Assembly (NCBI GenBank): GCA_003152695.1
Contig: PMAT01000090.1
Location: forward strand, 75,885-139,884
Reading direction: 5' to 3'
Length of the DNA stretch: 64,000 bases
Source of the DNA: Acidobacteriaceae bacterium
GTDB taxonomy: Bacteria; Acidobacteriota; Terriglobia; Terriglobales; Acidobacteriaceae
Both the position numbers and the translations under genes were made by a program. The first letter of the stretch is position 1; each line of letters opens with the position of its first letter. Under the pieces are notes generated by a model that was given only the letters and a program-made list of their open reading frames with translations, was not told the origin of the DNA and ran no database searches. Below, in pieces: positions 26,116 through 33,605 of this stretch.

Positions 26116-26742
26116 TCATTGAACCTTCCACGATTTGATGGTTAGTGTGGTATCAACCTTGCTGGAGTGGACAGGCTTGAAATACACGTACTTCACTGGG
26201 CCAACTCCCCGCGCATATGTTGTGAGGGATGCGATGTCGTTCGCTTCGTCAACTTCCCGCACAATAGCGCAGTCGTCAAACGTGTGCTCTCCGACTGAAC
26301 AGGCTTTTCCGGCGGAGATTACTTTTAAGGTGTCCGACTCGGAATTGGCTCGGAGGCTATGAGACGTTGATCTCCATTGTTGTCCCTCGTGGAGGGGATT
26401 TTTCAGGACAAACCTGTCGGTATTATCTTCCAGAATGCCACCCTCCACCTCGGCGAGGTTCAGAGGCTCGTCACCTTCGGGGGGTGTCAGCCACAGGTGG
26501 TAGACCGGAACCCCATGAACGAGTTCTCTTTGTGTAACACTCCATTTAATGCTAGAGGCAGCGTTTGTAGAAGACCTGACAGATATGTACTGCCACTGAT
26601 TACCGACGGATAAGGGAAAATAAGAGCTTCCGTTCTTGGTGTTGGATGGCTGAGTTTGCGACAATGCTGTACCGGCAATACAACCGAGAAGAACAATGAT
26701 CGCAATACACTGGCTGGAAAATATATTGCTAATTTTCGTCAT
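26116..26742 (-). CDS. Secreted protein, hypothetical
   Basis: A 208-aa protein with a signal peptide (CIAIIVLLGCIAGTALSQ) and a beta-rich body that opens with YFPLSVGNQWQY, a motif seen in many exported bacterial proteins of unknown role. A later GPVKYVYFKP is part of the same pattern. Base composition is visibly richer in A/T than its neighbours, which may signal acquisition or fast evolution. A Cys in the signal region is not in a clear lipobox. Confidence 0.65.
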   Translation of the reverse strand: MTKISNIFSSQCIAIIVLLGCIAGTALSQTQPSNTKNGSSYFPLSVGNQWQYISVRSSTNAASSIKWSVTQRELVHGVPVYHLWLTPPEGDEPLNLAEVEGGILEDNTDRFVLKNPLHEGQQWRSTSHSLRANSESDTLKVISAGKACSVGEHTFDDCAIVREVDEANDIASLTTYARGVGPVKYVYFKPVHSSKVDTTLTIKSWKVQ

Positions 26743-26793
26743 AGGTGCCGAACCAACCGAATTATTTTCGGCGCTAGGGTGCTCAACTGATCC

Positions 26794-27651
26794 CTAGCCC
26801 CTGCCTTCCCCAAACTTGTTGCCGCTCTCGAACATCTCGCGCAGCCCCGGCCCGCGCAGGTTCTCGCGCAGGTGCGCCAATTGCTGCTCGAAGCGAAGCA
26901 GTGCTTCCTCGATGTTCTGGCTGTTGGTTAACGCGATGTCGCGCCACATCGAGTAAGGGCTACTCGCAATCCGCGTCATCTCCCGCAAAGCCCGGCCACC
27001 GATTTCCCTGATCGCTTCGTCGTCTCCCAGTTCATCGCGCAGGGTCGAAGCCAGCGCTGTCGCGATCATCTGCGGCAGGTGACTAATCCATGCGCACAGG
27101 CGGTCGTGCCGCTCCGGATCCAGCGCAACCACCTTTGCGCCTACCGATTTCAGCAACTCAATGTACTCTCGCTGCCGTTCCGTGTACTGCTGTTCGGCAT
27201 TGATTGGCGTGATCAGCCATACCGCATCGCGAAACAGATCGGCATCCGCGTTCTCGATGCCGCCGTGTTCCTTGCCTGCCATGGGATGTCCGGGAAGCAC
27301 GCGGATTCCCGCCTCCGCGCCGAATATCATGCGCGCGTGTTCCACGAACCGCAGCTTGGTACTACCGGTGTCTGTAACCAGCGCGGAGGAGGGAAGTGTG
27401 GGAGCCAGCTTTTCGAAGGTGGAAAGTATGCCGCCAATCGGTGTGGCGAGGACCACGACATCGCAGCCTTGGGTCGCTTGTGTTACGTCAGGGTCTCCGC
27501 GATCGATTGCGCCACGGATGACCGCAGCATCCAGCACATCGGGCCGGTCGCAGCCAACTAGAACTCCAGGGAATCCTTGCTGGCGAAGGGCAAGCCCAAA
27601 CGAGCCGCCGATCAAGCCCGTTCCCACGATCGTGATCTGCCGAATTGCCAT
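26794..27651 (-). CDS. tyrA: Prephenate dehydrogenase
   Basis: A 285-aa NAD(P)-dependent enzyme that converts prephenate to 4-hydroxyphenylpyruvate for tyrosine. The ATG at 27651 begins MAIRQITIVGTGLIGGSFG, the Rossmann GxGxxGGS motif, and lies eight bases after the DAHP synthase stop; longer frames upstream run into that gene and are shadow. GHPMAGKE and the SHLPQMIA segment are characteristic. No ACT domain is fused, so feedback would come through other enzymes. Last gene of the aromatic cluster. Confidence 0.93.
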   Translation of the reverse strand: MAIRQITIVGTGLIGGSFGLALRQQGFPGVLVGCDRPDVLDAAVIRGAIDRGDPDVTQATQGCDVVVLATPIGGILSTFEKLAPTLPSSALVTDTGSTKLRFVEHARMIFGAEAGIRVLPGHPMAGKEHGGIENADADLFRDAVWLITPINAEQQYTERQREYIELLKSVGAKVVALDPERHDRLCAWISHLPQMIATALASTLRDELGDDEAIREIGGRALREMTRIASSPYSMWRDIALTNSQNIEEALLRFEQQLAHLRENLRGPGLREMFESGNKFGEGRG

Positions 27652-27659
27652 GGCCCGAC

Positions 27660-28679
27660 CTACCCTATCGTCCGCCCTACCGCCGGAGCAATCATCCGCA
27701 ACTGCTCCATCAGTTCGGAAAACTGTTGCGGATACAGCGACTGCGCGCCATCCGACAGCGCCTCGTCGGGTGACGGATGCACCTCGATCAGCAAGGCATC
27801 GGCCCCGGCGGCCACTGAGGCGCACGCCATGGGCGCAACTTTGTCGCGCAATCCGGTCCCATGCGAAGGGTCGGAGGTGATCGGCAAGTGCGATAACTTG
27901 TGCACAATGGGAATCGCCGATATGTCGAGCGTGTTGCGGGTGTAGGTCTCGAAGGTGCGAATGCCGCGTTCGCACAGGATGACCTGGTAGTTGCCCCCGG
28001 ACAGGATGTACTCGGCCGAGAGCAGCATCTCCTCGATGGTGGCCGCGATGCCGCGCTTCAGCAGTACCGGTTTGCGTGCTTTGCCCAATTCGCGCAGCAG
28101 GTTGAAGTTCTGCATGTTGCGCGCGCCAACCTGGAAGATGTCAATGTAAGGCAGCATGAGTTCGATCTGCGAGATCTCCATGACCTCGCTGATGACCGCC
28201 ATGCCGTAGCGATCGCCGCCTTCGCGCAGCAACTTCAAGGCCTCAAGTCCGAGTCCCTGAAAACTGTACGGCGAGCTGCGCGGCTTGAAGGCACCGCCAC
28301 GCAGGACCTTGGCGCCGGACTTGCCCACCGCCTCGGCCGCAGCAAACAATTGCTCCTGCGATTCCACTGAGCAGGGGCCGGCCATGACAACCACTTCTTT
28401 GCCGCCGATCTCGGTCCCGTTGGGAAGCTTGACGACGGTATCGTGCTCATGGAACTGGCGCCCTGCGAGCTTGTAGGGAGCGCTGATACGGTGCACGCGC
28501 TCCACGCCTGCCAGCACCTCGAGGTCACGCGTGTCAAAGTCGATACGCTTGCCCACCGCGGCAAGCACACTCTGCCGCGCACCGGTAGTGCGATGCACAG
28601 CAAAGCCCATCCTCATCAGGTGATCGGTCACCCGCTGGATCTGGTCTTCGCTGGCATGTTCCAACATCGCAACAATCAT
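27660..28679 (-). CDS. aroF: 3-deoxy-7-phosphoheptulonate (DAHP) synthase, type I beta
   Basis: A 339-aa enzyme that starts the shikimate pathway from PEP and erythrose 4-phosphate. An N-terminal ferredoxin-like regulatory domain (about residues 1-70) precedes the barrel with VVMAGPCSVES, KVLRGGAFKPR, GARNMQN and HGTGLRDKV. This layout is the Thermotoga/Bacillus subfamily, whose N-terminal domain often gives feedback control. The chorismate mutase gene is the preceding gene on this strand; in some bacteria the two are fused. Confidence 0.93.
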   Translation of the reverse strand: MIVAMLEHASEDQIQRVTDHLMRMGFAVHRTTGARQSVLAAVGKRIDFDTRDLEVLAGVERVHRISAPYKLAGRQFHEHDTVVKLPNGTEIGGKEVVVMAGPCSVESQEQLFAAAEAVGKSGAKVLRGGAFKPRSSPYSFQGLGLEALKLLREGGDRYGMAVISEVMEISQIELMLPYIDIFQVGARNMQNFNLLRELGKARKPVLLKRGIAATIEEMLLSAEYILSGGNYQVILCERGIRTFETYTRNTLDISAIPIVHKLSHLPITSDPSHGTGLRDKVAPMACASVAAGADALLIEVHPSPDEALSDGAQSLYPQQFSELMEQLRMIAPAVGRTIG

Positions 28680-28683
28680 GAAT

Positions 28684-28718
28684 TAGCCTTTAGCACTTAG
28701 CATTTAGCCTTTAGCAAT
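28684..28718. repeat. Tandem heptamer array (TAGCNNT type)
   Basis: Five consecutive 7-base units: TAGCCTT, TAGCACT, TAGCATT, TAGCCTT, TAGCAAT. It begins just upstream of the DAHP synthase start. Strict 7-base phase with drifting last three bases. Confidence 0.85.
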
Positions 28719-28754
28719 CTGAACTAAATTGTCACCGTTCACGAGGTTTCAAAA

Positions 28755-28775
28755 CTAACCACTAGCCACTAATCA
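28755..28775. repeat. Tandem heptamer array (CTAACCA type)
   Basis: Three 7-base units CTAACCA, CTAGCCA, CTAATCA, placed at the 3' end of the chorismate mutase gene and including its last bases and stop. It is roughly the reverse complement family of TAGTGG-type arrays elsewhere in the window. Confidence 0.75.
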
Positions 28776-29053
28776 TTCTCCGCTTCGGGAGCCATCTCTT
28801 CGCGCTGAATCTGCCGCATCACATCCACCAGGCGCTCGTACACCTGGCGCAGTTGCACGTCGGACAAGGGCCCCGCGTTGGCGCGCGCGATGTTCTGGAA
28901 AATGATCCGCTCGCGGTCCGGCTCATAAATGGGCATGGCTGAGTCGCGCTTGAGCCTGCCGATTTCGTGCGCGCATTGGGCCCGCTCGTTCATCAGCCGC
29001 ACCAGTTGGCGGTCAAGATCGTCGATCTTCTGGCGCCAATCCTCGATGTCCAT
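28769..29053 (-). CDS. aroQ: Chorismate mutase (AroQ class)
   Basis: A 94-aa all-helical chorismate mutase. The ATG at 29053 (MDIEDWRQKIDDLDRQLV) fits the family start; upstream extension to 29089 would abut trpA but adds twelve residues of atypical sequence. Key residues are present: Arg in RAQCAHEIGRLK, the YEPDRE segment and Gln/Arg near the C terminus. It converts chorismate to prephenate, feeding tyrA in the same operon. Length matches free-standing AroQ. Confidence 0.9.
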   Translation of the reverse strand: MDIEDWRQKIDDLDRQLVRLMNERAQCAHEIGRLKRDSAMPIYEPDRERIIFQNIARANAGPLSDVQLRQVYERLVDVMRQIQREEMAPEAEND

Positions 29054-29091
29054 GGCCTTTTTGCCTCGTGATACTGCGCAGTGCCGCAACC

Positions 29092-29874
29092 CTAACTTTT
29101 GCCCACGGCCTCCTGCGCTGTTCCGGTCAGGGAAGACAGGAATTCTGACACCGCCGCGGCTTCCTGCCCAGGATTTTGTTCGATGCGCTGCACAATCGCG
29201 CTTCCCACCACAGCCGCGTCGGCGAAACCCCCGACCTCGGCGAATTGTTCGGGAGTCGAAACTCCAAAGCCGACGGCGATCGGCAACTTGGTGTGAACTC
29301 TCAGCCGTTCGACTAACGAGCGCGCGTCACCCGCAAGCTCTTGCCGCGCACCGGTAATGCCGGTGCGCGAGATCGCATACACGAATCCGCGCGAATGTTT
29401 GGCGACATCGCGCAGGCGCTTTTCCGGGCTGGTGGGAGCCGCCAGAAACACGGGTGCGAGTTTGTGCGCCTTCATAGCGCGCAGATATTCTGCGGCCTCT
29501 TCCACTGGAAGGTCGGTGACCAGAGCGCCGTCCACGCCAGCCTCGGCGGCGGCCGCACAAAACTTATCCAGCCCAAACTGCAAAATGGGATTGAGGTACG
29601 AGAAGATAATCAATCCCGCATTCGACTGCTGCCGCAGTTGCTTTGCGACTTCCAGGACGCCGATCAGGTTGGTCCCATGTTGCAGCGCTCGCTCGCTGGC
29701 GCGCTGGATCACCGGGCCGTCGGCGACGGGATCGCTGAAGGGCACGCCTAGCTCGATCACATCTGCGCCCGCGCGAATCGCCGCCAAAGCCACCTCGCGT
29801 GATACGTCGAGGGTGGGGTCGCCGCAGGTGATGTAAGCGACCAGCCCCGGCCGTTGCTTGAAGTGGATTGCCAA
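29092..29874 (-). CDS. trpA: Tryptophan synthase alpha subunit
   Basis: A 260-aa TIM barrel that releases indole from indole-3-glycerol phosphate. It has AYITCGDPTLD, ELGVPFSDPVADGP with the catalytic Glu and Asp, and GFGVSTPEQ near the phosphate site. The start is a TTG with AGGAG four bases upstream; no ATG lies nearby. It is separated from trpB by a 194-base gap, unusual because the two are commonly adjacent, and that gap holds a 19-bp repeat array. Confidence 0.95.
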   Translation of the reverse strand: MAIHFKQRPGLVAYITCGDPTLDVSREVALAAIRAGADVIELGVPFSDPVADGPVIQRASERALQHGTNLIGVLEVAKQLRQQSNAGLIIFSYLNPILQFGLDKFCAAAAEAGVDGALVTDLPVEEAAEYLRAMKAHKLAPVFLAAPTSPEKRLRDVAKHSRGFVYAISRTGITGARQELAGDARSLVERLRVHTKLPIAVGFGVSTPEQFAEVGGFADAAVVGSAIVQRIEQNPGQEAAAVSEFLSSLTGTAQEAVGKS

Positions 29875-29891
29875 ATTGCTCCTAGTTCACT

Positions 29892-30005
29892 CTGTCATTC
29901 CTGGTTTGTTCTGTCATCACAAGCCTAAACTGTCACCTTCAGCATCTTCTGTCATTTCTGGCTTTCTCTGTCACTCTTCGCTTATTTTGTCATCCTGAGC
30001 GAAAG
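29892..30005. repeat. Six 19-bp tandem units between trpB and trpA
   Basis: CTGTCA starts recur at 29892, 29911, 29930, 29949 and 29968, and TTGTCA at 29987: exactly 19 bases apart each time. Only the first 6-7 bases of each unit are well kept; the rest is pyrimidine-rich and variable. In the mRNA (minus strand) this gives a UGACAG every 19 nt ahead of the trpA ribosome site. The spacing and short core rule out CRISPR. Confidence 0.85.
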
Positions 30006-30041
30006 CGGCCAGTTGTTGGCCGCCGGAGTCGAAGGACCCCC
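29986..30041. repeat. Dispersed TTGTCATC repeat, copy 1
   Basis: Starts TTGTCATCCTGAGCGAAAGC and ends GAGTCGAAGGACCCCC, with an internal hairpin GCGGCCA/TGGCCGC. Copies with the same ends, inverted, are at 46176-46202 and 61736-61773. Its head coincides with the last unit of the 19-bp array. Confidence 0.65.
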
Positions 30042-30068
30042 TATAGCCGCTCGCCGCAAGGTCTGCCC

Positions 30069-31322
30069 TCAGAACGCCACGTTCTCCCGCAAAATCCCAA
30101 TATCTTTGTCACCGCGCCCGGACACGTTCACGATCACGATGTCCGACTTGTCCATCTTCGGCGCGCGCTTGATGCACTCGGCAATCGCGTGCGCCGACTC
30201 CAACGCGGGAATGATGCCCTCCATCCGCGCCAGCCTGAGGCAGGCGTCGAGCGCCTCCTGATCGCTGGCCGACACATATTCCGCGCGCCCCTGATCGTGC
30301 AGCCAGGCATGCTCGGGACCGATCGCCGGGTAATCGAGCCCGGCCGACACCGAGTGCGTCAATGCGATTTGCCCGGCCAAGTCCTGCAAGACATAAGAGT
30401 ACGTCCCCTGCAGCACGCCCGGCCCGCCGCCGTCGAAGCGGGCCGCGTGCTCTCCCAGCGAGTGGCCGCGCCCGCCAGCTTCCACGCCAATCAGTCTCAC
30501 TTCGCGGTCCTTGATGAATTCGTAGAACACGCCAATCGCATTCGAGCCGCCTCCCACGCACGCGATGACCGCCGAAGGCAGCCGGCCTTCAGCCTTGAGC
30601 ACCTGTTTGCGGGCTTCCTGGCCGATGACGCGATGGAAGTCGCGCACCATCGTCGGATAAGGATGCGCTCCCAACACACTGCCCAGAAGGTAATGCGTGG
30701 TGCGGACATTGGTCACCCAGTCGCGCATGGCTTCGTTGATAGCGTCCTTCAAAGTGCGCGAACCCGAGTCCACGCCGCGCACCTCGGTGCCCAGCAGCTT
30801 CATGCGGAAGACGTTCAGCTCCTGCCGCCGCATGTCTTCCGTCCCCATGTAAACCACGCACTCCATACCGAAGAGCGCGCACACGGTTGCGGTCGCGACC
30901 CCGTGCTGGCCGGCGCCAGTTTCGGCGATGATGCGATGTTTGCCCATGCGTCGCGCCAGCAGCGCCTGCCCGATGCAGTTGTTGATCTTGTGCGCCCCGG
31001 TGTGCAGCAGGTCTTCCCGCTTGAGATAGATCCTGGCGCCGCCAAGCTGCTGGGTGAGCCGCTCGGCCAGGAACAGCGGTGTCGGACGGCCCGCGAAATC
31101 GGCTAGCAGGCGGTGGAACTCGTCGCGAAATGCCTTGTCTTTGCGTGCCACGGCATAGGCAGTCTCGAGTTCCTGCAACGCCGCCATCAAGGTCTCAGGA
31201 ACGTAGCGCCCGCCGTAGGAACCAAATCGTCCACGGACGGCACGTACACGTAGCTGTTTGTCCGGCTTGCCGAGCGCTGGATTAGCCTCGGAATTCTGCG
31301 CGTTGCTGGTTGTTTCTTCCAT
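30069..31322 (-). CDS. trpB: Tryptophan synthase beta subunit
   Basis: A 417-aa PLP enzyme that joins indole and serine. The ATG at 31322 (MEETTSN) is nine bases after the trpF stop and has an AGAAGAG purine stretch before it; the longer frame upstream overlaps trpF and is rejected. Core motifs are [13 protein letters not shown], the PLP lysine in [20 protein letters not shown] and CVGGGSNA. The N-terminal 35 residues before VRGRFG are longer than usual and Gln/Asn-rich. Confidence 0.96.
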   Translation of the reverse strand: MEETTSNAQNSEANPALGKPDKQLRVRAVRGRFGSYGGRYVPETLMAALQELETAYAVARKDKAFRDEFHRLLADFAGRPTPLFLAERLTQQLGGARIYLKREDLLHTGAHKINNCIGQALLARRMGKHRIIAETGAGQHGVATATVCALFGMECVVYMGTEDMRRQELNVFRMKLLGTEVRGVDSGSRTLKDAINEAMRDWVTNVRTTHYLLGSVLGAHPYPTMVRDFHRVIGQEARKQVLKAEGRLPSAVIACVGGGSNAIGVFYEFIKDREVRLIGVEAGGRGHSLGEHAARFDGGGPGVLQGTYSYVLQDLAGQIALTHSVSAGLDYPAIGPEHAWLHDQGRAEYVSASDQEALDACLRLARMEGIIPALESAHAIAECIKRAPKMDKSDIVIVNVSGRGDKDIGILRENVAF

Positions 31323-31330
31323 GGTCTCTT

Positions 31331-31999
31331 CTACCGCAATGCTGTCTGGGTTTGACGCGCTGCCCCGACGAAGCTGCGCAGTTTGGCTTCGTCCTTCCTT
31401 CCCACTTCGCGCTCGACGCCCGAAACCACATCCACTCCCCAGGGCGCAAACAAGCGGATCGCCTCGGCGACATTTTCGGGATTCAAGCCTCCTGCGATGA
31501 TCACGGGCATTTGTGCGCGAACGCGGGCCACAATCGGCGCAGCGGCGGTCCAATCGAAGGTTTGCCCTGTCCCGCCTCGCTGACTCGGCGAGCCCGCGTC
31601 CAGAAGCATCGCGTCAATGCTCTGGCGCGATCGCAGATAATCGTTCAGGCTGTCTGGCGAATTCAGTAACTCTCGCGCTTGCAGCGTCTTGATAATCTTG
31701 CGTTGTCCGACCGCCTGCCGATATTCCTGCATCTGGTCCGCCGGTTCATCGCCGTGAAGCTGGACCCCGGTCAATCCGGCCCGCTCGGCAACCTCGGCGA
31801 CCTGGGCGGGTGTTTGGTTCACGAAAACGCCGATCTTATCAATGTCGTCGGTCAGGCTGGAGATGATCTCCGCCGCCTGGTCAATTTCGATTCGCCGCGA
31901 ACTCGGCGCAAAGATGAACCCCAAAGCATCGGCTCCGGCGGCCAGGCTGGCCTGCGCGTCGGGCAAATTCGTGATTGCGCAAATCTTTATCCAGATCAT
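31331..31999 (-). CDS. trpF: Phosphoribosylanthranilate isomerase
   Basis: A 222-aa TIM barrel that isomerises phosphoribosylanthranilate. It begins WIKICAITN with the catalytic Cys, has [18 protein letters not shown], and the GGTGQTFDW and [10 protein letters not shown] phosphate sites. It overlaps trpC by four bases (ATGA) and is followed closely by trpB. Confidence 0.95.
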   Translation of the reverse strand: MIWIKICAITNLPDAQASLAAGADALGFIFAPSSRRIEIDQAAEIISSLTDDIDKIGVFVNQTPAQVAEVAERAGLTGVQLHGDEPADQMQEYRQAVGQRKIIKTLQARELLNSPDSLNDYLRSRQSIDAMLLDAGSPSQRGGTGQTFDWTAAAPIVARVRAQMPVIIAGGLNPENVAEAIRLFAPWGVDVVSGVEREVGRKDEAKLRSFVGAARQTQTALR

Positions 32000-32796
32000 C
32001 GGGCTGCGACCGCCTGCGCCAGCAGCGCCTGCAATGCCCCGCCCGGACGCGGCGCGCGCATGAGCGATTCGCCAATCAGAAACGCATCGTAGCCGGCGTC
32101 TTGCAGGCGGGCAATGTCATCACCAGTTTCGATACCGCTCTCAGCGACTTTAACCACGCCGGGAGGCATCAACTCGGCCAGTTGGAGCGAAGTATTCAGG
32201 TCAACTCGAAAAGTATGTAGGTCCCGGTTGTTGATCCCAATCGTGTCGCAGCCGGCGTCGAGGGCGCGTTGCAACTCCACGCCGTCATGCACCTCGCAGA
32301 GCACATCGAGTTGCAGTTCAACCGCCCGGCGGTGCAGATTGGCCAGTTCATTCTGCGGGAGGGCGGCAACGATGAGCAGCACGGCATCGGCGCGATGCGC
32401 CCGCGCTTCCAGCAACTGGAACTCGTCGATGATGAAGTCTTTCCGCAGGCAGGGCAGTCGGGTCGCTTGCGAGGCGATCTCCAGATTCTGCAGCGAGCCC
32501 TGAAAGAACCGTTCATTGGTCAACACGGAGAGGGCTGCGGCTCCGGCTTTTTCCAATTCTCGGGCCAGTTCGGCCACCGGGAAATCCGCGCGAATCAGCC
32601 CCTTCGACGGCGACGCCTTCTTCAATTCTGCGATCACCGCAATGCCCGACTTGGCCGCCCTTCGCAAACCGTGGCGGAACCCGCGCGGCCGATGCTGCTC
32701 GACCGCCTGGCTAAGCACCCGGCGATCGGCCGAAGTCTTGGCGGCGGCAACTCGCTCGCGGGTGGCGGCGACGATCTCTTCCAGCTTGCTGGGCAT
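31996..32796 (-). CDS. trpC: Indole-3-glycerol phosphate synthase
   Basis: A 266-aa TIM barrel making indole-3-glycerol phosphate. The ATG at 32796 (MPSKLEEIV) matches the family start. Visible motifs are IAELKKASPSKG with catalytic Lys, RKDFIIDEFQ, EVHDGVE, INNRDLHTF and VAESGI. It is the first gene of the aromatic cluster in this window; trpE, trpG and trpD are not here, so anthranilate is made from genes elsewhere. Confidence 0.95.
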   Translation of the reverse strand: MPSKLEEIVAATRERVAAAKTSADRRVLSQAVEQHRPRGFRHGLRRAAKSGIAVIAELKKASPSKGLIRADFPVAELARELEKAGAAALSVLTNERFFQGSLQNLEIASQATRLPCLRKDFIIDEFQLLEARAHRADAVLLIVAALPQNELANLHRRAVELQLDVLCEVHDGVELQRALDAGCDTIGINNRDLHTFRVDLNTSLQLAELMPPGVVKVAESGIETGDDIARLQDAGYDAFLIGESLMRAPRPGGALQALLAQAVAAR

Positions 32797-32970
32797 GAGC
32801 GTAGCAAGAGTATAACCGCTGAAGACGGTCGATGGTTCGGTAGCAACCGGTCTTCCCGTCATGCCTGGCACGATCAAGTTCTGTTGCCGTACCCAGCCAC
32901 GCTTCCGCTTGACTTACTTCTCGCTCTCCACTACTGTCTGCCTGAAATCGAAACCAAAGGAGGACTGGCC

Positions 32971-33420
32971 ATGCGCCCGACGGGAATTGTCCTGATTGCG
33001 CTGTATCACTTTGGTAGCGCGTTGTTCCTGGTGTGTCTTGCTGTTTCGCTGGTCATTGGCGGCAGCTTTGTCGGCGCAATGTTCGGCGCGGGTCACGAGA
33101 ACGCCATCGGTGGCTTGAGCATTGGCTTTCTAATTGGGATAGTCGGGGCTGTGTTCTTCGTGGTCTTCGCGCTTATCGCCGCCGTCGCTGGTTACGGAAT
33201 CTGGAGCCTGCGCGAGTGGGGTCGCGTTCTATCCATCGGGCTGGCCGTCATCGCGCTGCTGTTTTCTCTTCCCGGACTGTTCCTCATGGGACTCCATTTG
33301 AGCCTATTTTTCGGCGGCTTTCGCCTGTTCCGAATTGCCATCGGCGTCTTCATTATCTGGTACCTGATGCAGCCGCGGATCAGAGTTCTCTTTCAAAAGC
33401 CCGCACCCCCGAGCGCCTGA
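32971..33420 (+). CDS. Small multi-pass membrane protein, hypothetical
   Basis: A 149-aa protein with about four hydrophobic helices, starting MRPTGIVLIALYHFGSALF. The ATG at 32971 follows a strong AAGGAGG (32957-32963); the open frame further upstream runs antisense over trpC and is a shadow. The GYGIWSLREWGR pattern between helices is found in many small membrane proteins of unknown role. Divergent from trpC with 174 bases between. Confidence 0.75.
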   Translation: MRPTGIVLIALYHFGSALFLVCLAVSLVIGGSFVGAMFGAGHENAIGGLSIGFLIGIVGAVFFVVFALIAAVAGYGIWSLREWGRVLSIGLAVIALLFSLPGLFLMGLHLSLFFGGFRLFRIAIGVFIIWYLMQPRIRVLFQKPAPPSA

Positions 33421-33478
33421 TCACCTTGGCCGGAGTTGCTGGGTGGGGTCACTCCCCTGATTCCGTCCTCTTTCGCGC

Positions 33479-33506
33479 TTGTGCCGGGTCTTTCCACCCC
33501 TATAAT
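33479..33506 (+). promoter_or_regulatory. Candidate sigma70 promoter for the amidase gene
   Basis: TTGTGC at 33479-33484, a 16-base spacer and a perfect TATAAT at 33501-33506. It would start transcription about 93 bases before the amidase gene start. The -35 match is partial. Confidence 0.4.
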
Positions 33507-33605
33507 TAAGGTGCTCTGGACGACAAAGGCTCCGCCGGATCGCACCTGGCCGTAGCCGCGCTGAGATCGCGGCTGTGGTACGCGGGTATCCGGAAGCATG
33601 TCCCT

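Noticed and set aside
29892..30005. CRISPR-like regular repeats between trpB and trpA
   Set aside because: The conserved core is only 6-7 bases and the period 19, far too short for repeats and spacers; no cas genes are present.
32269..32970. Long upstream extension of the small membrane protein at 32971
   Set aside because: It lies antisense to trpC, and a strong AAGGAGG marks the internal ATG.
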